A DNA stretch of 42,019 nt from Clostridiales bacterium UBA7103. GTDB lineage: Bacteria > Bacillota > Clostridia > Oscillospirales > Oscillospiraceae. The stretch covers positions 1-42,019 of the forward strand of contig DKYJ01000051.1 in assembly GCA_002493305.1 (NCBI GenBank), read 5' to 3'. Position 1 is the stretch's first letter, and each line of letters starts with the position of its first letter. Under the pieces are notes generated by a model. That model saw only the letters and a list, made by a program, of their open reading frames with translations, ran no database searches and was not told where the DNA came from. Below, in pieces: positions 24,346 through 32,104 of this stretch. The position numbers were made by a program, and so were the translations under genes.

Positions 24346-26415
24346 ATGGGAAATGTTTTAAGAATATTTTTCTCCGACCTCCGCAATATCGGGGCACACT
24401 TTTTTTCGCTGGTGATCGCGCTCTCCGTGCTGCTGATCCCGGCGCTGTACGCCTGGGTCAATATCTACGCCAACTGGGATCCTTACGGCAACACGGGTAA
24501 CATCAAAATCGCCCTGGCTTCCTACGATCTCGGCTATACCGACGAGGACGGGGTGTACATAAACGCGGGGCAGGAGATCATTGAGGATATATGCAAGTCC
24601 GAAGCCATTGACTGGACTCCGGTCGACGACCCTGACGAGGCAATAAACAAGGTGCGCTCCGGGGAATATTACGCGGCGCTCATAATGGAAGAAAACCTCT
24701 CCAGGAACATGTATAATATCACCGAGGCTCTGCGGGATAAAAACGCCTCCATCACCTTTTACCAAAACGCCAAGGTGAATGCCATAGCCAACAAAATAAC
24801 CACCACCGCCGCCACAACCGCTGAGCACAACATTCAGGTAAAGTACCTGAGCATATTGATCGAGACTCTATTTGAGAATGTGAACGAAGTTCTCGACAAG
24901 GTGGACGCTGAGGAGCGCATGGACGCGCTGGTTGACATGCTTACGGGGCTTCGGGATAACCTCTACGAATACAGCAGCGCCGTCAGCAGCCTCCGGGCGC
25001 TGGATACGAACCTCGTCGGCGCTATTGACGAAGCGCTCAAGCATGATTACGGCGTGTCTCAGGGGGCAATAGACAATATTGCAAATGCCGAGGCCGCCAT
25101 CATCAACATCAAGGGTGCCGTCCTCGGGCGGCTGGACAGCTTTGATGCCCGGCTCAAAGAAATCGAGGACGCCCTCAACGGCATGGACGGCGGCGCGGTA
25201 TCGGAGGACGCCTTATCGGCTCTGCTCACCAGCATCTCCTCTACCAAGTCCGATATGCAGAGCATCAGGGACGCCCTGCCCACCGGCTCCGCCGCGGCAA
25301 ACGCCGCCGACAGAATGATCGCCCAGCTGACCCAGATGGAGGAGCAGGTAAGAACAGCTCTTGATAACGGCGTCAGCGGCGTGCCGATCACGAATATTCT
25401 GGGCAATTGGCAGGAGCACATTGATAATCTGCGCTCTCTGAACCAGAATCAGCTCCGACCGGCTATCGAGCTTTTATTTAACGGTATGGCCAAAGATACC
25501 CAGACTCTCTATGCGCTGCTCAACAGTGTTGATACCACAATGGCCAACATTCCCGCTGTGCTTGGCTCCTCCAAGGCCGCCCTCATCTCTCTGGGGGACT
25601 CCATAAATTATCTGCAAAATGTCCTCAGCGGCGCGGCGGTCACAGCGGACAAGCTGCTGGACAGAGTCATTGAACTGCGCGACAGCGGGAAGCTGGACGA
25701 GCTTATCATGCTCCTTGACGGTGATCCGGAGGAATTTGCGGACTTTCTGTCCCAGCCGGTACAGGTGGTCACGGAGTCTGTGTACCCGGTGGAAAACTAC
25801 GGCTCCGCCGTGGCGCCCTTCTACTCAACCCTTGCCATATGGGTTGGCGGCGTTGTGATCGCCGCCATATTCAAAACCGAGGCCGCGCCGGAGGACTATC
25901 TCCCGCGGCGAATGAAGCAGCGGCAGCTTTTCTGGGGTCGTTTTACCACCTTCTTCTTTCTCAGCCTGCTCCAGTCCTTTATCATCGTATGGGGCGATCT
26001 GCACCTGCTGCACTGCCAATGTCTTGAGCCCCCGCTGTTCTACCTTTGCGGCGCTTTGACCTCCTTTGTGTTCACCTCACTCATCTTCTCGCTGGTGCTT
26101 GCCTTCGGTGATGTGGGCAAGGCCATTGTAGTGGTCATCATGATCACCCAGATCGCCGGCTCCAGCGGCACCTATCCAATAGAGATCCTTCCGCCGATTT
26201 TTAGCGCCATATACCTGTTCTTCCCCTTCCCCTACGCAATAAACGCCATGCGCGAGGCCATGTTCGGCATGTATGGCTGGGACATATATATGTATCTGCT
26301 TGAGCTGATGGTCTTTGCCGTGCTGGGTCTGCTTATCGGGCTCTTTGTCAGGCGCTCCTTTATGAGAGTAAAGCTCTTTGTCGAAGAGGAGATAGAAAGG
26401 ACGGGGATACTCTGA
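24346..26415 (+). CDS. YhgE/Pip-family membrane protein, copy 1
   Basis: The 689-residue membrane protein starts with one helix and the family signature LLIPALYAWVNIYANWDPYGNTG-like stretch (residues about 26-48). A long extracytoplasmic region, largely helical and coiled-coil-like (about 50-480), follows. A C-terminal block of membrane helices (about 495-680) resembles ABC-2-type permeases, with ITQIAGSSGTYPIEILPPIF and AMREAMFGMYGWD. Family members include the Lactococcus phage infection protein Pip and the type VII secretion component EsaA; the general function is poorly known. GGAG precedes the ATG. Its stop overlaps the next gene by 1 nt. Confidence 0.88.
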   Translation: MGNVLRIFFSDLRNIGAHFFSLVIALSVLLIPALYAWVNIYANWDPYGNTGNIKIALASYDLGYTDEDGVYINAGQEIIEDICKSEAIDWTPVDDPDEAINKVRSGEYYAALIMEENLSRNMYNITEALRDKNASITFYQNAKVNAIANKITTTAATTAEHNIQVKYLSILIETLFENVNEVLDKVDAEERMDALVDMLTGLRDNLYEYSSAVSSLRALDTNLVGAIDEALKHDYGVSQGAIDNIANAEAAIINIKGAVLGRLDSFDARLKEIEDALNGMDGGAVSEDALSALLTSISSTKSDMQSIRDALPTGSAAANAADRMIAQLTQMEEQVRTALDNGVSGVPITNILGNWQEHIDNLRSLNQNQLRPAIELLFNGMAKDTQTLYALLNSVDTTMANIPAVLGSSKAALISLGDSINYLQNVLSGAAVTADKLLDRVIELRDSGKLDELIMLLDGDPEEFADFLSQPVQVVTESVYPVENYGSAVAPFYSTLAIWVGGVVIAAIFKTEAAPEDYLPRRMKQRQLFWGRFTTFFFLSLLQSFIIVWGDLHLLHCQCLEPPLFYLCGALTSFVFTSLIFSLVLAFGDVGKAIVVVIMITQIAGSSGTYPIEILPPIFSAIYLFFPFPYAINAMREAMFGMYGWDIYMYLLELMVFAVLGLLIGLFVRRSFMRVKLFVEEEIERTGIL

Positions 26416-27017
26416 TGGCAGACAGCAAGTTAAAAAACAGACCCTACGCGCCGCGTCATCTGTCCGGACAGAGTGCGCCCGCCTCGGCCGCCCTGCGCGA
26501 TGACGAGGGCCGCTACCGGCGCACGGCCAAAACCAGAATGAAGCGCCGCGAGCTTATAACCGGGCCAAACAAAATATTAAAAGAGGCGGCGGAGAGCCGC
26601 CAGAGGATAGTGGCCCCGGTGAATCGGCAGATCGTAGAGTTTGCCGAGCGCAGCCATGAGCTAAACCGCCGCCGCATGAGAAACGGCGTTATCTGGCTTT
26701 TTCTGCTGCCGGTGCTGCTGCTCATTATCCGCAACATGACCGACAGCTCCAAAGTGGCCTTTCTCATTATCTGGATATTCGGAATGTTCGTCATCTCCGC
26801 CTTTCTGCTGATGGTGGCCTATTCCGATAACGACCTTCAGGAGCGGCTGCACACCCTGCAAAGCGCGATCCCTTATGTGGAGGAGACAGAGCTTGACAAG
26901 CTCCGTCTGGATAATGAGTTTATGGAGCTGCGCGAGCGCGAGCAAAGCCTTGAGCGGGCCATAAAGGAGCACATTGCTGAGCGTGTGGGAAAGGAGGCGG
27001 AAAATGAAAAAGATTAA
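26415..27017 (+). CDS. Small two-helix membrane protein between two Pip-family genes
   Basis: I do not recognise a family. The 200-residue protein has a basic, Ser/Arg/Ala-rich N-terminus (about residues 1-75). Two adjacent membrane segments follow (about 94-108 and 114-136, VIWLFLLPVLLLIIRN and AFLIIWIFGMFVISAFLLM). The C-terminal helix is charged and coiled-coil-like (about 145-198). Both ends are therefore probably cytoplasmic. It overlaps the upstream Pip gene by 1 nt and the downstream one by 14 nt, so its product is probably made in step with both and may bridge them. Confidence 0.75.
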   Translation: MADSKLKNRPYAPRHLSGQSAPASAALRDDEGRYRRTAKTRMKRRELITGPNKILKEAAESRQRIVAPVNRQIVEFAERSHELNRRRMRNGVIWLFLLPVLLLIIRNMTDSSKVAFLIIWIFGMFVISAFLLMVAYSDNDLQERLHTLQSAIPYVEETELDKLRLDNEFMELREREQSLERAIKEHIAERVGKEAENEKD

Positions 27018-29160
27018 GGCTCTCTCCCGCACTGATGCGCATCATATCCGCGTCAGCGTTGTGGCCATCATCACAATAATGGGTCTTTGCATCGTCCCCT
27101 GCCTCTATGCCTGGTTCAACATTTTCTCTAACTGGGCGCCCTACGGGAATGATGCCACCTCGCGCATCAATGTCTCCGTCGTCTCGGTTGATAAAGGCGC
27201 CTCCATTTTGGGCAAAAAGCTCAATGTGGGCGACCAGGTTATCTCCGCACTTGAATCCAACTCTCAGATAGGCTGGGTCTTTTGTGACAGCGAGGAGGAA
27301 GCTCTGGAGAAGGTATACAGCAGCGAGTGCTACGCGGCGCTGCTGGTGCCGGAGGATTTCAGCGAGAATATAGTCAGCTTCCTGAGCCTTGATTTTGTGC
27401 ACCCTGAGCTTGTATACTATGAAAACGGCAAGAAAAACGCTATCGCCCCCAAAATAACCGGGCAGGCCAAAACCGCCGTGCAGCAGCAGGTGAACGCCAC
27501 CTTCCTGCAAACCCTTGTCTCCGCCGCGTCAGAGGTCATCAGCATTATGGATGCAAACGGCATCGACGCCGAGACCGCCATCAAGAACCTAAGCGACGCC
27601 GCCACAGACCTTACCGGGAAGCTGGACGACTGCTCAGCCATGCTGGTGTCCCTCGCCAATCTCACAGGAGCTACTCAGAGCATGATGCTGGCTTCCAGCT
27701 CGCTTGTCATCAACATGTCTGACTCCATGGGTCTTTCCGGCGATCTGGCCGGCAGTGTGGGTGAAAACCTTGCCCAGATGGGCACCTCAATTCAGGATAT
27801 TCAAAATCAGATCAATAAGGATCTTGGCCTGACCAGGCACAACACTCAGCTCATCGCCCAAAATTACCAGACAGCCGCTCAAAGCCCGGAGGAGTACAAC
27901 AAATTTGTGGAAAACTCCGCCCAGACCCAGACGACGCTTGACACCCTGCAAAAGGACACTCAGACCGCAGCTGAGCTGAACAGTGCCCTGGGCTACACCT
28001 CTGTCTCCAATGAGCTGAACACCGCCGCCGCCCAAATGGGCGAGCTTTCGCAGATGACAGGGGAGCTGACCCCCATCGACCCCAACGACCCTGACCAGTG
28101 GGCGCTGGCTCAGCCCAAAATGCAGCAGGCGGCGGAAAAGGCCGCCCAGGTGGACGCATCGATGCTTCGGGCAGCGGAAGCCAGCAACGTGGCCTCTCTG
28201 CCTACGATAAAGGATAACTTTGACCAGATAAGCGCCTCGATGGAAAATCTGAGCCAGCTCCTTGATGGGCTGGAAATAAGGGTGTACAATGCAGGCGCGA
28301 CGCTGTATAATCTGTCCGGGGCACTGGGTACGCTCAACTCCGGCCTGTACCAGACTCTCGACAGCATTAACGATGCCAGGGAAAAGATAGTGGAACTGGC
28401 GGATTTCCTTGACGCGTTGTCAGAGAGCAGGTTTTTGGCCGAGGTCATTGATATTCTGCGTCAGGGCGAAGATGTGCTTGACAGCCACGTGGCCTCTCCC
28501 ATCAAGGTGGAGGACAAGATAATGTTCCCCGCCGAACAGCATTACGGCTCCCAAATGGCCTCGTTCTACACCATGCTTGCCCAATGGGTGGGCGCGCTTT
28601 TCTGCGCGGTGCTGCTCAAGACCCATGCTGTCCGCGGCGATGAGCCGGAGGGCATGAATGTGGTGCAGCACTATCTGGGCCGGTATGCGGTGTTCCTGTT
28701 CGTGGGCGTGGCTCAGGCGCTCATAGTCTCCCTGGGCGATATATTGTATGTGGATATTGTCTGTGCCCATCCGGTGCTCTTTGTGCTGGCAGCGGTCGTG
28801 GCTGGCATCTGCTTTGTTACCATTAACTACATGCTGGTGTATACTCTCGGCGCGGCGGGACTTGCTGTGTCCGTCATCGTGATGCTGGTGCAGGTAGCCG
28901 GTGCCGGCGGTACCTTCCCTGTGGAGGTACTGCCAAAGGTGTTTGGCTATATCTACCCCTATATGCCCTTCAAGTTTGGCATGAACGCCATGCGTGAGGC
29001 CGTCAGCGGCCTGTATCAGGGCTATTACGTTCACAATATTCTTGTGCTGGCGGGTATCACCCTTGGTACCTTCCCTGCGGCGGCGCTGATATATCGTCCG
29101 GCAAAGCTTTTGAACGATATCCTTGAGAAAGCGAAAAAACAGAGCAAAATCATGACCTAA
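27004..29160 (+). CDS. YhgE/Pip-family membrane protein, copy 2
   Basis: Paralog of the protein two genes upstream, 718 residues from the ATG at 27004, which has a strong AAAGGAGG site. The N-terminal helix and signature CLYAWFNIFSNWAPYGN match the first copy. The large extracytoplasmic middle (about 40-520) is Gln/Ser/Asn-rich and helical. The C-terminal permease-like part contains LVQVAGAGGTFPVEVLPKVFGYIYPYMPFKFGMNAMREAV, conserved against the first copy. Two divergent copies in one operon suggest a heteromeric complex rather than a recent duplication. The substrate or secretion role is unknown. Confidence 0.88.
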   Translation: MKKIKALSRTDAHHIRVSVVAIITIMGLCIVPCLYAWFNIFSNWAPYGNDATSRINVSVVSVDKGASILGKKLNVGDQVISALESNSQIGWVFCDSEEEALEKVYSSECYAALLVPEDFSENIVSFLSLDFVHPELVYYENGKKNAIAPKITGQAKTAVQQQVNATFLQTLVSAASEVISIMDANGIDAETAIKNLSDAATDLTGKLDDCSAMLVSLANLTGATQSMMLASSSLVINMSDSMGLSGDLAGSVGENLAQMGTSIQDIQNQINKDLGLTRHNTQLIAQNYQTAAQSPEEYNKFVENSAQTQTTLDTLQKDTQTAAELNSALGYTSVSNELNTAAAQMGELSQMTGELTPIDPNDPDQWALAQPKMQQAAEKAAQVDASMLRAAEASNVASLPTIKDNFDQISASMENLSQLLDGLEIRVYNAGATLYNLSGALGTLNSGLYQTLDSINDAREKIVELADFLDALSESRFLAEVIDILRQGEDVLDSHVASPIKVEDKIMFPAEQHYGSQMASFYTMLAQWVGALFCAVLLKTHAVRGDEPEGMNVVQHYLGRYAVFLFVGVAQALIVSLGDILYVDIVCAHPVLFVLAAVVAGICFVTINYMLVYTLGAAGLAVSVIVMLVQVAGAGGTFPVEVLPKVFGYIYPYMPFKFGMNAMREAVSGLYQGYYVHNILVLAGITLGTFPAAALIYRPAKLLNDILEKAKKQSKIMT

Positions 29161-29173
29161 AGCGGTGATTTCA

Positions 29174-29791
29174 TTGAAAAACAGCTTCACGATCATAACT
29201 GGGGGAGACTTCTCCCCTATCCCTCCCTTACCGGAGGCAGAGCATATCATAGCCTGTGATAAGGGCTATGAATACGCCCTGCGCTGCGGCATCGAGCCGG
29301 AGCTTGTCATCGGGGATTTTGACTCCTGCTCCGTCTCCCCCGTGGCCGGTGTGCCTGTGGAGCGCTTTCGCTCGGAGAAGGACGACACGGACACTATGAT
29401 CGCAGTTCGCCACGCTGTCGACAGCGGCGCGGAGCATATCAGCATTCTCTGCGCTCTGGGCGGGCGGCTTGACCATCTGCTGGGCAACCTCCAGTCCGCC
29501 GTCTTTGCAGCAAAGCGCGGCGTGCCCGTCACGCTCCGGGACGAGGACACCGAGATCATGGTGCTCCCGCCCTGCGCTCTGGATATAGTGCGGCGTGAGG
29601 GCTTTTCACTGTCGCTTATCTCCGCGGCTGATGAGTGCACCGGCGTGTGTATCTCCGGCGTAAAATACCCCCTTGATAACGCCACTGTCACAAACTCCTT
29701 CCCCATCGGCGTGAGCAACGAGTGGCGCGCAGACCGGGCGCAGCTTTCCTTCAAAAGCGGTGTACTGATGGTCATAATGTGCAGGCTGTAA
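29174..29791 (+). CDS. Thiamine pyrophosphokinase
   Basis: Transfers pyrophosphate from ATP to thiamine, giving thiamine diphosphate. Family motifs are clear: IITGGDFSP near the start, ACDKGYEYALRCGIEPELVIGDFDS, FRSEKDDTDTMIAVRHA and ALGGRLDHLLGNLQS. The C-terminal beta-sandwich includes VKYPLDNATV and SNEW. I prefer the TTG at 29174, which has GGTGAT upstream matching the 16S tail; a GTG at 29165 is the alternative. It starts 13 nt after the second Pip gene stop, so it is co-transcribed although functionally unrelated. Confidence 0.92.
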   Translation: MKNSFTIITGGDFSPIPPLPEAEHIIACDKGYEYALRCGIEPELVIGDFDSCSVSPVAGVPVERFRSEKDDTDTMIAVRHAVDSGAEHISILCALGGRLDHLLGNLQSAVFAAKRGVPVTLRDEDTEIMVLPPCALDIVRREGFSLSLISAADECTGVCISGVKYPLDNATVTNSFPIGVSNEWRADRAQLSFKSGVLMVIMCRL

Positions 29792-29877
29792 GTACGCAAT
29801 AAATGATTTTATAGCAAACGCCCCCGCCCTCAAAAATAATGGTGTGTAGAGATATTGCGCGTATGTTGAACGCTTGA

Positions 29878-29911
29878 AGAACTGCTGTCATTACGACATC
29901 AGTTCTTTTTT
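29878..29911 (+). terminator. Intrinsic terminator at the left edge of the AT-rich island
   Basis: AGAACTGCTGTC (29878-29889) pairs with GACATCAGTTCT (29895-29906), one mismatch, followed by a T-run. It closes the Pip/thiamine pyrophosphokinase operon and separates it from the restriction-modification genes. Confidence 0.85.
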
Positions 29912-29963
29912 ATTCTAAGACAAATACTCGCTGTGGAGATAATCAACAAACTTTACACAAATA

Positions 29964-29992
29964 TTGACTTGATGCTATATTTATGCAATAAT
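29964..29992 (+). promoter_or_regulatory. Probable promoter of the restriction-modification operon
   Basis: TTGACT (29964-29969), a 17-nt spacer and AATAAT (29987-29992) lie about 30 nt upstream of the XRE gene start. The -10 is one base off consensus. Confidence 0.55.
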
Positions 29993-30021
29993 AAATACAC
30001 ATTTTTGGAAGGGGCAAGTTG

Positions 30022-30234
30022 ATGAGTATAGGGAATCAAATAAAGACTATTCGACTCAACAGTCTACTAAGTCAAGTAGAATTTGCTAAAGCACTTGGAG
30101 TATCTTTCTCAACAGTTAATAGATGGGAAAATGATAAAGTGACCCCGAATTTTCAAACCATAAAACGCATTAGAGATTTTTGCGTCTCTAATAAAATTGA
30201 CTTTACAATAGATGTGTCAAGGCTAAAAAAATAA
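30022..30234 (+). CDS. Small XRE-family HTH protein, candidate controller of the R-M operon
   Basis: This 70-residue DNA-binding protein consists mainly of one XRE/Cro helix-turn-helix (SQVEFAKALGVSFSTVNRWE, about residues 17-36), followed by a short Lys-rich tail. Its size and position, first gene ahead of methyltransferases and endonuclease with 12 nt to the next gene, fit controller (C) proteins that delay endonuclease expression. I chose the ATG at 30022, with GGAAGGGG upstream. FokI itself is not known to me to have such a gene, so it may be an add-on of this locus. Base composition is AT-rich like the rest of the island. Confidence 0.85.
   Translation: MSIGNQIKTIRLNSLLSQVEFAKALGVSFSTVNRWENDKVTPNFQTIKRIRDFCVSNKIDFTIDVSRLKK
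30045..30073. promoter_or_regulatory. C-box-like GACT/AGTC array inside the XRE gene
   Basis: Four half-sites in symmetric order: GACT (30045), GACT (30053), AGTC (30061), AGTC (30070), with spacers of 4, 4 and 5 nt. This resembles controller-protein C-boxes, which use GACT/AGTC half-sites, but those normally sit upstream of the C gene. The codons here also encode the start of the HTH protein, so chance is possible. Confidence 0.3.
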
Positions 30235-30246
30235 AGGAGAATTACT

Positions 30247-31257
30247 ATGCGTTTTATTGGTGGGAAGAGCCTAATGCTTGGGCAAATTGAGCAAGTGATA
30301 CAAGACAATATAAATGAGGAAATTACAGTTATAGGTGATTTATTTAGTGGTTCAGGCGTTGTAGCGCAGTATTTTAAGAAAAGAGGAAAAAAAGTTATAT
30401 GCAATGACATGATGTATATGAGTTATGTCCTTGTCAGAGGTATGACCGAATTAAACTCAATGCCGACATTTGACTCGTTGGGAGATTTGAATGTATTTGA
30501 ATATCTAAACAGCCTAACAGAGCCGCTAAATCCGACTAATGCATTTATCTCTCTTAATTATGCTCCCAACAAAAATTGTGACAGGATGTATTTTCAACCT
30601 GAAAATGCGAAAAAAATTGATGCTATTCGTCAACAAATTGAATCTTGGTATACGGATGCAAAGCTTCTTGAAAGTGAATATTTCTATTTGCTCGCCTGCC
30701 TTATCTCGGCCGTTCCGTATGTTGCAAATATAGCCGGAGTTTATGCTGCATACCTTAAACATTGGGATAAGCGAACCTATAACAAATTAAATATAGTGCC
30801 GCTTGATGTGATTCACAGTGAATTTAATTGTGAATCATACAATTTGGATGCGAAAAAACTTTGTGAACTAAAAAGTTTTGATTTGGCTTATATTGATACA
30901 CCGTACAATCAGCGAGAGTATATTCCTAATTATCATATACTCGAAACCATAGCCCGATATGATGCTCCCGACATAAAAGGTGTAACGGGAATGCGTAATT
31001 ATGAGCGATCTGGCTTTTGCTCAAAAGCTACTGCAAAAAACGCTTTCATGGATTTGTTTTCGACGCTTAGAGCGAAGTATGCGGTTGTAAGTTACAGCAA
31101 TGAGGGCCTTCTCAGCACGGAAGAAATGCTATCCGTTTTTGAGCAATTTGGAACCGTCAAAATATTTGAATTTCCCTATCGCCGATATAAAAGCAAACTT
31201 CCGCGCAATGAAGGCGGTTTGAAGGAACAACTTTATTTCATTGATTTCGGAGCATAA
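30247..31257 (+). CDS. D12-class adenine-specific DNA methyltransferase, FokI-type N-half equivalent
   Basis: Predicted to methylate adenine in one strand of an asymmetric site. The 336-residue protein has SAM-binding motif I DLFSGSGVV (residues 31-39) and catalytic motif IV DTPY (217-220), where the family normally has DPPY. AYLKHWDKR, YNQREYIPNYHILETIARYD and VVSYSNEGLLSTEEM resemble, from memory, the N-terminal half of the fused M.FokI. AAAGGAG precedes the ATG. The stop is followed after 4 nt by the second methyltransferase. AT-rich composition marks it as part of an acquired island. Confidence 0.88.
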   Translation: MRFIGGKSLMLGQIEQVIQDNINEEITVIGDLFSGSGVVAQYFKKRGKKVICNDMMYMSYVLVRGMTELNSMPTFDSLGDLNVFEYLNSLTEPLNPTNAFISLNYAPNKNCDRMYFQPENAKKIDAIRQQIESWYTDAKLLESEYFYLLACLISAVPYVANIAGVYAAYLKHWDKRTYNKLNIVPLDVIHSEFNCESYNLDAKKLCELKSFDLAYIDTPYNQREYIPNYHILETIARYDAPDIKGVTGMRNYERSGFCSKATAKNAFMDLFSTLRAKYAVVSYSNEGLLSTEEMLSVFEQFGTVKIFEFPYRRYKSKLPRNEGGLKEQLYFIDFGA

Positions 31258-31261
31258 GAAT

Positions 31262-32104
31262 ATGCATTATTTAAAAAGTCCGATGAACTATATAGGAAAT
31301 AAATATCGCCTTTTAGATCAGATTATTCCTCTCCTCCCATCTTCCGAGCGCTATGTTGATCTTTTTTCTGGCGGACTTGATGTTGCGATAAACCATAAAG
31401 CTACCACAGTTTATTGTAATGATATAAACTATCATCTTATAGAAATTTATGAGGCTTTTCAAAAAATTGAGTATGACGAATTAGTAGCTCGAATTGAATT
31501 TACTATCAAAGAATACGGTTTAAGTAAAACCAACTCAGTGGCCTATAAGAATTTTAGAGATTATTATAATAATTCAAAAAAAGATCCCTTAGATTTGTAT
31601 ATTCTTATGAATTATGGATTTAATTACCAGCTAAGATTTAATTCTAAGCACGAGTTTAATAATTCTTTTGGGAAAAACAGAAGCAGTTTTAACGAATCAA
31701 TTAAAGCAAGACTTCTGCCGTTTATTTCGAGAATAAAATCATACCATTTTTCTAGCTTGGATTTTAGAAATTTTGATTTTTCCATTTTAAAAAAAGGTGA
31801 TCTTATATATTGTGATCCTCCTTATACTATAAGTATTGGCTCGTATAACGATGGAAAAAGAGGGTTTAATGGCTGGCAAACGCAGGACGACCTTGCACTA
31901 ATAGAAATACTGGATGATTTATCGCGGCATGGCATTCGTTTTGCCTTATCAAATGTTCTATCGCACAAGGGAAAAGTCAATGATGTTTTAATCGATTGGT
32001 CGTCAAAATACACAGTTCATGAATTAAATAGCAACTACAATAATAGTAGCTATCATTTAACAGAAAAATCCGAGACTAAGGAGGTATTGATCACAAATGA
32101 GTAG
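31262..32104 (+). CDS. D12-class adenine-specific DNA methyltransferase, FokI-type C-half equivalent
   Basis: Dam/DpnM-like enzyme predicted to methylate the other strand of the recognition site. Its 280 residues begin KSPMNYIGNKYRLLDQI. SAM motif I is DLFSGGLDVA (33-42) and catalytic motif IV the standard DPPY (185-188). EYGLSKTNSVAYKNFRDYYNN and FNYQLRFNSKHEFNNSFG resemble the C-terminal half of M.FokI as I recall it. The ATG at 31262 has GGAG 9 nt upstream. The gene overlaps the endonuclease start by 8 nt. Confidence 0.9.
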   Translation: MHYLKSPMNYIGNKYRLLDQIIPLLPSSERYVDLFSGGLDVAINHKATTVYCNDINYHLIEIYEAFQKIEYDELVARIEFTIKEYGLSKTNSVAYKNFRDYYNNSKKDPLDLYILMNYGFNYQLRFNSKHEFNNSFGKNRSSFNESIKARLLPFISRIKSYHFSSLDFRNFDFSILKKGDLIYCDPPYTISIGSYNDGKRGFNGWQTQDDLALIEILDDLSRHGIRFALSNVLSHKGKVNDVLIDWSSKYTVHELNSNYNNSSYHLTEKSETKEVLITNE

